NCBI GenBank assembly: GCA_002298925.1
Contig: DBMM01000050.1
Location: forward strand, 1-29,174
DNA from: Geobacter sp. UBA698
GTDB lineage: Bacteria > Desulfobacterota > Desulfuromonadia > Geobacterales > Pseudopelobacteraceae
Reading direction: 5' to 3'
DNA length: 29,174 nucleotides
Shown: positions 22,473 to 29,174 of the stretch, piece after piece
Position numbering within the stretch: the stretch's first letter is position 1
How the letters are laid out: each line of letters opens with the position of its first letter
Program-made: the position numbers and the translations under genes
Notes under the pieces: generated by a model
Databases searched by the model: none
Told to the model about the DNA's origin: nothing
The model's input: only the letters and a program-made list of their open reading frames with translations

Positions 22473-24097
22473 GCTGTCGCCGTTGCTGGCTCAAGCTGCT
22501 GCTGGTCATTGTGTCTTTTGCGCTCTTTGCCTGCTCTCGTCCGGATGAACCTGCCAGAACGGCCGGCGGCAAGGAAGCGGTTCCGGCCTTTGGGGATGCC
22601 CTTGTGGAAGGCACCATCGGCGAGGCTTCCACATTAATTCCTATTCTGGCCACGGACGCTTCGTCCCATGCCGTGGCCGGACAGATCTACAATGGTCTGG
22701 TCAAGTATGACAAGAACCTTGCCATAGTCGCTGATCTGGCCGAATCCTTCGATATTTCCAGAGACGGATTGATCATCACCTTTCACCTGCGCAAGGGGGT
22801 CAGGTGGCACGATGGTGCCCCGTTTACCTCCCGTGACGTACTTTATACCTACCGCGTTGTAATAGACCCCAAAACTCCCACCGCCTATGCCGAGGATTTC
22901 AAACAGGTTAAGACCATCGCCGCCCCTGACGATTATACGGTTCGGGTCACATATGCCAGTCCCTTTGCACCGGCCCTGGCCTCGTGGGGTATGAACATTC
23001 TTCCGGCTCACCTGCTGGAGGGAAAGGATATCACCAAGAGTGGGCTGGCGCGCCAGCCGGTTGGCACCGGTCCCTACCGTTTCAGGGAGTGGGTGGCCGG
23101 CCAGAAGATAGTGCTGGAATCAAATCGGGACTACTTCGAGGGACGGCCCTATATTGACCGCTACATCTATCGCATCATTCCCGATACCTCCACCATGTAT
23201 ATGGAATTGAAGGCCGGCGCCATTGATATGATGGGGCTGACTCCGGTCCAGTATGCCCGCCAGACCACGTCGCCCCGTTTTACCTCCAGCTTCAACAAAT
23301 ACCGCTATCCCTCTTCAAGTTACGTTTACATGGGCTATAATCTGCGTCATCCGCTGTTTGGGGACAAGCGTATCCGTCAGGCCCTGACCGCCGCCATAAA
23401 CAAGGATGAGCTGATTCAGGGGGTGCTGTTCGGTATGGGCCAGAAGGCCCATGGCCCGATTGTGCCCGGGCGCTGGGCATACAACCCCAACGTCAAGGAC
23501 ATTGCCTATGATCCGCAGCACGCTGCACAACTTCTGGCCCAGGCCGGCTGGAAGGATAAGAACAGTGCCGGTGTTCTGGTAAAGGACGGCAAGTCATTCT
23601 CATTCACCATCCTGACCAACCAGGGCAACCAGCAGCGTCTTCTGACGGCCCAGATCATCCAGCAGCGGCTCAGGTTTGTGGGGATCGATGTCAAGATCCG
23701 AATTGTGGAGTGGGCGACGTTTTTGAAGGAATTCGTGGACAAGGGCAAGTTCGAGGTGGTGATGCTGGGATGGAGCATCTCCCAGGATCCTGATATGTAT
23801 GATGTCTGGCACTCCAGCAAGACCAACGCCGGCGAGCTTAACTTCATCGGCTTCAAAAACGATGAAGTTGATCGCCTGCTGGTGGAGGGGCGCAGCACCT
23901 TTGACATTGAAAAACGTAAAAAGGCCTATTTTCGTATTCAGGAGATTCTGGCGGATGAGCAGCCTTATACCTTTCTGTATGTCCCGGATGCTTTGCCGGT
24001 GGTCAGCTCGCGCATCCGAGGTGTCGAACCGGCGCCGGCCGGCATCGGGCATAACCAGATCAAATGGTATGTTCCCAAGGCGGAGCAGGTCTACTGA
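22469..24097 (+). CDS. Peptide-binding lipoprotein (ABC solute-binding family 5)
   Basis: The 542-residue protein has a lipoprotein signal (VIVSFALFAC, Cys22) and the SBP_bac_5 fold of DppA/OppA-like proteins. Typical segments are 'NLAIVADLAESFDISRDGL' with 'FHLRKGVRWHDGAPFTSRDV', then 'QPVGTGPYRFREW', 'DKRIRQALTAAINKDELI' and 'KAYFRIQEILADEQPY'. It should bind oligopeptides or another amide-type ligand in the periplasm. No permease or ATPase gene of the transporter is nearby; instead it is coupled to the TPR lipoprotein by a 4-base overlap, and lpd follows. It could work with a transporter encoded elsewhere or act as a sensor or chaperone. Confidence 0.93.
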   Translation: MSCRRCWLKLLLVIVSFALFACSRPDEPARTAGGKEAVPAFGDALVEGTIGEASTLIPILATDASSHAVAGQIYNGLVKYDKNLAIVADLAESFDISRDGLIITFHLRKGVRWHDGAPFTSRDVLYTYRVVIDPKTPTAYAEDFKQVKTIAAPDDYTVRVTYASPFAPALASWGMNILPAHLLEGKDITKSGLARQPVGTGPYRFREWVAGQKIVLESNRDYFEGRPYIDRYIYRIIPDTSTMYMELKAGAIDMMGLTPVQYARQTTSPRFTSSFNKYRYPSSSYVYMGYNLRHPLFGDKRIRQALTAAINKDELIQGVLFGMGQKAHGPIVPGRWAYNPNVKDIAYDPQHAAQLLAQAGWKDKNSAGVLVKDGKSFSFTILTNQGNQQRLLTAQIIQQRLRFVGIDVKIRIVEWATFLKEFVDKGKFEVVMLGWSISQDPDMYDVWHSSKTNAGELNFIGFKNDEVDRLLVEGRSTFDIEKRKKAYFRIQEILADEQPYTFLYVPDALPVVSSRIRGVEPAPAGIGHNQIKWYVPKAEQVY

Positions 24098-24165
24098 ACT
24101 GCTAATTTCAGGTGGTGGCGAAGAATTTTGCTAACTTCGACTGCCGACTGGAAAACCGGCGCTGT

Positions 24166-24176
24166 TGGTATACAAT
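24166..24176 (+). promoter_or_regulatory. Possible extended -10 promoter for lpd-acn-pyk
   Basis: TGGTATACAAT lies 36 bases before the lpd ATG, in the 114-base gap after the peptide-binding gene. It resembles the TGGTATAAT of rtcB. No good -35 box is present. It implies that lpd is not simply read through from the upstream pair. Confidence 0.35.
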
Positions 24177-24211
24177 CAATACTACTGAGAGGGACCGAAG
24201 GAGTGACTGAT

Positions 24212-25675
24212 ATGCCTGATGAGCATCTTGATTTAGTCGTGATAGGCGCCGGTCCTGGCGGGTATGTGGCTGCCATTCGCGCCGCGCAGCTGGGCATGAA
24301 GGTGGCGGTGGTGGAGAAGCGGGCCACACCGGGCGGTGTCTGCCTGAACGAAGGGTGCATACCCAGCAAGGCTCTGCTGGATTCCAGCGAGCTTTATGCC
24401 CAGTCGCAGGACAAGTTTGCCCTGCACGGCATCACGATTGGGCCTGCTGCCATCGATCTGGATGCCATGATGCGCCGCAAGGAGGGGGTGGTCAGGAAGC
24501 TGACTGACGGCATCTCCTATCTCCTCAAAAAAAATAAAATCACGCTTGTTCATGGCATGGCCCGCCTGGCAGGACGCAACAGCGACGGCCTGCATCTTGT
24601 CGAAGTGTCTGCAGTTGCAGCTGCTTCACCGGAAGCAGGACAGCAGTCGTCGGTGGAAAATACGGCCGATGTGTTGAACTTGCAGGCTCGGCGGGTTCTG
24701 CTGGCAACCGGTAGCGAAGCGGCGGCATTGCCCGGCATTCCCTTTGACGGTCAGGTGGTAGTCACTGCCCGGGACGCGCTCTGCTTTGAGCGGATACCCG
24801 ATCATCTGGTCATCGCAGGCGGCGGCTACATCGGGCTGGAATTGGGGTCGGTCTGGCGGCGTCTGGGCTCCAGGGTGACGGTGATGGAGATGTTGCCCCG
24901 GATCCTGCCTGGCATGGACCGCCAAGCTGCTGATAGTCTGTATCGTTCGCTGCGCAAGCAGGGGATCGAGTTCAAGCTGGGCACACGCATCAACGCAGTG
25001 CGCAGAATCGGTTCCAAGGCAATTGTTCAGTTTAATGCCGGTACCGGCGGCGAGGAGATCGATTGCGATTGCGTGCTGGTGGCGGTGGGACGGCGCCCGC
25101 TTACGGCCGGCCAGGGTCTGGAAGAGCTTGGGGTGCAGCTTGATGAAAAGGGGAGGGTGGTAGTGGATGCCGATTACCAGACGTCGCTGCCGGGCCTTTA
25201 TGCGGTTGGTGATCTGCTCCCTGGGCCGATGCTGGCCCACAAGGCATCTGAAGAGGGATTGGTCTGCGTGGAGCGTATGGCAGGACTGCATTCGGTGGTG
25301 GAGTATGAGTATATTCCCGGAGTTGTGTACACCTGGCCGGAAGGCGCCAGCGTTGGCAAAACGGAAGAACAGCTCAAGGAGTCTGGTGTGCCTTTCAATG
25401 CGGGCAGATTTAATTTTGCCGGAAACGGTCGCGCGCGCTGCATGGATGAAAGCGAAGGTTTTGTCAAAATTCTGGCCCATGTCGAGACCGATCGCGTCCT
25501 TGGGGTTCATATTGTTGGTCCGCGCGCCTCTGAGCTGATTGCCGCTGCGGTCTCTGTCATGAGTTTCGGCGGCACTGCCAGGGATATGGCCCTTACCTGT
25601 TATGCGCATCCCACCCTTGCGGAAGCGATCAAGGAAGCAGCGCTGGATGTGCATAAAGAGGCGATCCACGCCTGA
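24212..25675 (+). CDS. lpdA: Dihydrolipoamide dehydrogenase (E3)
   Basis: An open frame exists from 24128, but the ATG at 24212 follows GAAGGAG and begins at the conserved 'DLVVIGAGPGGYVAA', giving 487 residues. The FAD motif is at 9-20. The redox disulfide is Cys44/Cys49 in 'GGVCLNEGCIPSKALL'. The NAD motif 'VIAGGGYIGLELG' is followed by 'VTVMEMLPRILPGMD', where the Glu favours NAD. The C-terminal dimer domain holds the catalytic His in 'AHPTLAEAIKEA'. The enzyme reoxidises dihydrolipoamide for pyruvate or 2-oxoglutarate dehydrogenase, or the glycine cleavage system. Residues about 130-152 form an Ala/Ser/Gln-rich insert that looks longer than usual. No E1 or E2 genes are adjacent; aconitase follows 25 bases later. 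Confidence 0.95.
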   Translation: MPDEHLDLVVIGAGPGGYVAAIRAAQLGMKVAVVEKRATPGGVCLNEGCIPSKALLDSSELYAQSQDKFALHGITIGPAAIDLDAMMRRKEGVVRKLTDGISYLLKKNKITLVHGMARLAGRNSDGLHLVEVSAVAAASPEAGQQSSVENTADVLNLQARRVLLATGSEAAALPGIPFDGQVVVTARDALCFERIPDHLVIAGGGYIGLELGSVWRRLGSRVTVMEMLPRILPGMDRQAADSLYRSLRKQGIEFKLGTRINAVRRIGSKAIVQFNAGTGGEEIDCDCVLVAVGRRPLTAGQGLEELGVQLDEKGRVVVDADYQTSLPGLYAVGDLLPGPMLAHKASEEGLVCVERMAGLHSVVEYEYIPGVVYTWPEGASVGKTEEQLKESGVPFNAGRFNFAGNGRARCMDESEGFVKILAHVETDRVLGVHIVGPRASELIAAAVSVMSFGGTARDMALTCYAHPTLAEAIKEAALDVHKEAIHA

Positions 25676-25700
25676 AACCTTAGTAGTTCAGGAGGCAGTC

Positions 25701-27650
25701 ATGTCAAGGAACGTCACGACAAAGATACTTGAAGCACATCTTGTGGATGGGAAGCTGGTTCCCGCCCAGGAGATTTCCATCCGTATCGATCACACCCTGT
25801 TGCAGGATGCCACCGGAACCATGGCCATGCTGGAGTTTATTGCCATGGGTCTGCCCCGGGTCAAGGTGGGTCTGGCGGCCCAGTATATCGACCATAACCT
25901 GCTGCAGACCGATTACAAGAACGCCGATGATCATGCCTTTCTGACCAGTGCCGCCATGAAGTTCGGCGTGCATCTCTCCAAACCGGGCAACGGCGTGTCC
26001 CACCAGGTGCATCTGGAACGTTTCGGGGTGCCGGGCATTACCCTGCTGGGTGCGGATTCCCATTCTCCCACCGCGGCCGGTCTTTCGGTGCTGGCCATCG
26101 GAGCCGGCGGTCTGGATGTGGCCCTGGCCATGGCTGGCCACCCTTTTTCACTCCCCTGTCCGAAAGTGATGGGTGTCAAGCTGATCGGGCGGCTCCCCGA
26201 CTGGGTATCCGGAAAGGATGTCATTCTGGAGATGCTGCGCCGTCATAAGGTCACGGGCGGGGTGGGCAAGGTTATCGAATACTATGGTCCTGGCGTGGCC
26301 ACATTGTCGGTTACCGACCGTGCCACTATCGGCAACATGGGTGCCGAATTGGGAGCCACTTCATCCATTTTTCCATCGGATGAGCGCACCCGCGAGTTTC
26401 TTTTGTCCCAGGGCAGGGAAGGGGGCTGGATGCCGTTGTCCGCTGATGAAGGTGCAAGCTACGATGAGTATGACGAGATTGACCTATCCACACTGGAGCC
26501 ATTGATAGCCTGCCCGTCATCTCCTGACAACGTGGTGCCGGTCCGTCAGGTGGAAGGGATTAAGGTCGATCAGGTGCTGGTCGGCAGTTCGGTCAATTCA
26601 TCGTTCCGGGATCTGATGACCGTCTGCCGGATTCTGGAAGGACAGCGCATCGCGTCTACACTTTCTTTTCACATCAACCCCGGCAGCCGCCAGGCCTTGG
26701 AAAACGTGGCCGATCAGGGTGGGATCGTAACATTACTCATGGCCGGGGCGATCATTCACCAGTCCGGATGCCTGGGCTGTATCGGCATGGGCCAGGCGCC
26801 GGGAACCAATCAGGTTTCGCTGCGAACGTTTCCCCGCAATTTCCCCGGGCGAAGCGGCACCAAGGACGACAAGGTCTACCTCTGTTCACCGGAAACTGCC
26901 GTCGCGGCCGGTATTTACGGGGTGATTACCGACCCGCGCAGGCTGGCTGAAATCAAGTCTTATCCGGCGGTCCGGAACCCGGCCAAATATCTGCTGGATG
27001 ATTCCAGCATCATATTCCCGTTGGAGGATACTAGCGGTGTGGAAATCAAGACCGGCCCCAATATTGTGCCTTTTCCGGATTTTGACCCTCTGCCTGATAC
27101 CCTGCGGGCCGATGTCGTCATCAGGCTGGGCGACAATATCACTACCGATCACATCATGCCGGCCGGAAACAAGGTGCTGCCGCTGCGCAGCAATATACCC
27201 GCCATCAGTGAGCATGTGTTTGAGCAGGTTGATCCGGAATTCCCGGCCCGTGCCCGTGCCGCCGGAAATGGCATAATCGTTGCCGGCGACAATTATGGCC
27301 AGGGTTCTTCCCGGGAACATGCCGCCATTGCCCCGCGCTATCTGGGTATCCGAGCAAAAATTGCCAAGAGTTTCGCCCGCATTCATAAGGCGAATTTGGT
27401 GAATTTCGGAATTCTGCCGCTGGTCTTCAAAAATCCGGAGGACTATGACCGTTTTGAACAGGGATGCCAGGTTTTTTTCCCTGGCATTCGCCGTCTGGTG
27501 GCTGGCGCCGACGTGGAAATTCCGGTGCTTGTCAGTGGAGTGGAGGTTATCACTCTTCTGGATGTTTCCGAGCGCCAGCGTCAGGAATTGCTGGCCGGCG
27601 GAACTCTTAATTATGTGAAACAGCATGGAACCCAATCCAAGGGAGCATGA
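25701..27650 (+). CDS. Aconitate hydratase, Aquifex-type
   Basis: The 649-residue protein is an aconitase-family enzyme (citrate to isocitrate) of the short, bacterial 'Aquifex-type' group; the classical AcnA is about 890 residues. The ATG follows AGGAGG. Active-site landmarks are present: Asp119-Ser120-His121 in 'GADSHSPTAAGL', Cys357 and Cys360 in 'SGCLGCIG', 'DNITTDHIMPAG', and the swivel-domain loop 'GQGSSREHAAIAPRYLG' with Ser536-Ser537-Arg538. In the motif that normally reads GSCTNSS and gives the first cluster cysteine, this protein has 'GSSVNSSF', with Ser297 (TCG). The other two cysteines and the spacing of about 60 residues fit. Stop and pyk start are adjacent (TGA-ATG), so lpd, this gene and pyk look like one transcript. 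Confidence 0.93.
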   Translation: MSRNVTTKILEAHLVDGKLVPAQEISIRIDHTLLQDATGTMAMLEFIAMGLPRVKVGLAAQYIDHNLLQTDYKNADDHAFLTSAAMKFGVHLSKPGNGVSHQVHLERFGVPGITLLGADSHSPTAAGLSVLAIGAGGLDVALAMAGHPFSLPCPKVMGVKLIGRLPDWVSGKDVILEMLRRHKVTGGVGKVIEYYGPGVATLSVTDRATIGNMGAELGATSSIFPSDERTREFLLSQGREGGWMPLSADEGASYDEYDEIDLSTLEPLIACPSSPDNVVPVRQVEGIKVDQVLVGSSVNSSFRDLMTVCRILEGQRIASTLSFHINPGSRQALENVADQGGIVTLLMAGAIIHQSGCLGCIGMGQAPGTNQVSLRTFPRNFPGRSGTKDDKVYLCSPETAVAAGIYGVITDPRRLAEIKSYPAVRNPAKYLLDDSSIIFPLEDTSGVEIKTGPNIVPFPDFDPLPDTLRADVVIRLGDNITTDHIMPAGNKVLPLRSNIPAISEHVFEQVDPEFPARARAAGNGIIVAGDNYGQGSSREHAAIAPRYLGIRAKIAKSFARIHKANLVNFGILPLVFKNPEDYDRFEQGCQVFFPGIRRLVAGADVEIPVLVSGVEVITLLDVSERQRQELLAGGTLNYVKQHGTQSKGA

Positions 27651-29093
27651 ATGAATAAAACAGTTCGCAAAACCAAAATAGTCGCCACACTCGGTCCGGT
27701 CAGTTCTTCATCCAAAATGCTGCATAAGCTGATGCAGGCGGGAGTGGACATATTTCGTCTGAATTTTTCCCATGGGGATAACAGTGAAAAGCACAAGCTG
27801 ATTGCAAATATCCGTGAGGTGTCGTCGCGCATGGGGAGGGATGTGGGTATTCTGGCAGACCTGCAAGGGCCCAAGATCCGTACCGGCAAGATGAAGGACG
27901 ATGCCATGCCGCTGGTCAAAGGCGATGAAGTGACCATCACCACCGCCGATATTCTGGGAGAGAATGGCTTGATCCCAACTATATACAGGGAGTTGCCGAG
28001 GGATGTGCATTCTGGCAGTCGCATCCTGCTGGATGACGGCCTGCTGGAATTGAAAGTCTTGTCGGTACGGGGTGAAGAAGTGCAATGTCAGGTCATTACC
28101 GGCGGTATCTTGAAAAACAACAAGGGCATCAATCTGCCGGGCGTGAAGGTTTCTGCTCCTTCGCTCACCGAAAAGGATCGCAGCGACCTCTTCTTCTGCC
28201 TCGGTGAGAGTGTTGACTTCATCGCACTCTCTTTCGTGAGGACTGCCGAGGATGTGGAGGAGTTGAAACGCATCATTTCTGCCAGTGGCCGTCAGGTGCC
28301 GATCGTGGCAAAGATAGAGAAACCGGAGGCCTTGCGCAACTTCGACAAGATACTCAAGGTGGCTGACGCTATCATGGTGGCACGGGGAGACTTGGGGGTG
28401 GAAGTGCAGGCCGAAAAAGTGCCCGTTTACCAGAAGAAAATTATCGAGGCCTGCAACCGGGCTGGTAAGCCGGTCATAACCGCAACCCAGATGCTGGATT
28501 CGATGGTAAAGAACCCGCGCCCCACCAGGGCGGAAACCTCCGATGTCGCCAATGCCATTATCGACGGCACCGATGCTGTCATGCTTTCCGCAGAGACGGC
28601 CAGCGGTGATTATCCCCTTGAGTCGGTTGAGACCATGGCAAAAGTGGCATACGAAGTTGAAGCCACAGGCTTCATGCGCCGTCATGAACACACAAACGAT
28701 CATTCCCGCGGTATTTCCCAAGCTGTGGCGGAGTCAGCCTGCCGGGCCGCTGCTGCACTCAATGCCAAGGCGATTGTCGTTTTCACCCAGTCAGGCAGCA
28801 CGGCAGGCCTTATATCATATTTCAGGCCATCCACGCCGATCATCGCATTTACGAATTCTGTCGAAATTCGCAAACGATTATCTCTGTTCTGGGGGGTGTA
28901 CTGCACTGAAGTGGGCATTATGGAGAATACTGACCAGCAGATATTCGAGGTGGAAAAAATTCTGTTATCGAAAGGCTTCCGTAAAGGTGATTTGATCGTA
29001 ATTACAATGGGGGTTCCGATCGAGACCCGCGGATCGACCAATCTTATGAAGGTTCACACTCTGGGCACCCATGGGTTCTATGAAATATTTTAG
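27651..29093 (+). CDS. pyk: Pyruvate kinase
   Basis: The 480-residue enzyme converts phosphoenolpyruvate and ADP to pyruvate and ATP, the last step of glycolysis. Catalytic residues are visible: Lys221 and Glu223 in 'VAKIEKPEAL', Asp247 in 'IMVARGDLGVE', and the Thr of 'ITATQMLDSM' (about 279). The N-terminal 'TKIVATLGPVSSS' and the C-terminal 'TQSGSTAGLISYFRPSTPI' are typical. The length fits a standard bacterial Pyk without the extra PEP-utiliser domain. It starts directly after the aconitase stop; the ribosome site AAGGGAG lies inside the aconitase gene, so it is probably co-transcribed and coupled. The remaining 81 bases of the window show no clear terminator or further gene. Confidence 0.97.
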   Translation: MNKTVRKTKIVATLGPVSSSSKMLHKLMQAGVDIFRLNFSHGDNSEKHKLIANIREVSSRMGRDVGILADLQGPKIRTGKMKDDAMPLVKGDEVTITTADILGENGLIPTIYRELPRDVHSGSRILLDDGLLELKVLSVRGEEVQCQVITGGILKNNKGINLPGVKVSAPSLTEKDRSDLFFCLGESVDFIALSFVRTAEDVEELKRIISASGRQVPIVAKIEKPEALRNFDKILKVADAIMVARGDLGVEVQAEKVPVYQKKIIEACNRAGKPVITATQMLDSMVKNPRPTRAETSDVANAIIDGTDAVMLSAETASGDYPLESVETMAKVAYEVEATGFMRRHEHTNDHSRGISQAVAESACRAAAALNAKAIVVFTQSGSTAGLISYFRPSTPIIAFTNSVEIRKRLSLFWGVYCTEVGIMENTDQQIFEVEKILLSKGFRKGDLIVITMGVPIETRGSTNLMKVHTLGTHGFYEIF

Positions 29094-29174
29094 CTCCTCG
29101 ATGAATTGTAGAAACTAGACATTATGGTTGTCAGTTGCCAAGCAGAGCTATAAAGCTAAAAGACCTGCCATCCT

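Noticed and set aside
24626..25669. 347-codon minus-strand open frame
   Set aside because: It lies opposite lpd, whose motifs are clear; composition is His/Gln/Arg-rich, as typical for shadow frames.
27708..28721. 337-codon minus-strand open frame
   Set aside because: It lies opposite pyruvate kinase, with no domain seen and no promoter at its start.

Overview
The window looks like a chromosomal segment of a Gram-negative, GC-rich (roughly 55-60%) deltaproteobacterium. The best guess is the Geobacter/Pelobacter propionicus lineage (Geobacterales, Desulfuromonadia). This rests on gene content: a periplasmic di-heme cytochrome c peroxidase of the CcpA/MacA kind, an Aquifex-type short aconitase, an RtcB/archease pair, many lipoproteins, and HD-GYP signalling. 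It is an inference from protein character, not a database match. No insertion sequence, prophage, CRISPR array or plasmid gene was seen. Most of the window is ordinary housekeeping sequence with a few accessory-looking blocks.

Layout. (1) 1-2.6 kb, minus strand: a two-gene unit with a six-repeat bacterial Ig-like lipoprotein followed by an outer-membrane beta-barrel protein, ending in a perfect hairpin. (2) 2.6-4.3 kb, minus strand: an AT-richer stretch with a 63-residue unknown protein, then two cell-envelope genes (a Gly/Tyr-rich secreted protein and a glycine-zipper lipoprotein). (3) 4.5-7.05 kb, plus strand: an RNA-repair block of RtcB ligase, archease and a small zinc-ribbon protein of the BCAM0308 type, closed by a hairpin terminator. 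(4) tRNA-Asp(GTC), minus strand. (5) 7.4-10.7 kb, plus strand: a translationally coupled pair, a HEAT-repeat protein and an HD-GYP phosphohydrolase, whose N-terminal domains look homologous. (6) 10.8-17.1 kb, minus strand: valS-nadK-recN, then a zinc-dependent phospholipase C-like protein. (7) 17.4-18.4 kb, plus strand: di-heme cytochrome c peroxidase. (8) 18.5-20.6 kb, minus strand: trpE-trpG, ending at a terminator shared with the peroxidase gene. (9) 20.8-24.1 kb, plus strand: a 15-TPR lipoprotein coupled to an orphan peptide-binding lipoprotein. (10) 24.2-29.1 kb, plus strand: central carbon metabolism genes lpd, aconitase and pyruvate kinase, tightly packed.

How the genes work together. 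RtcB is activated by archease, and the third gene probably acts in the same RNA or translation stress response. The HEAT and HD-GYP proteins are likely partners in one c-di-GMP-related signalling module. Lpd, aconitase and Pyk join glycolysis to the TCA cycle. The points most worth a second look are the shared N-terminal domain of the HEAT/HD-GYP pair, the aconitase that has Ser where the first [4Fe-4S] cysteine is expected, and the RtcB-archease-zinc-ribbon cluster.
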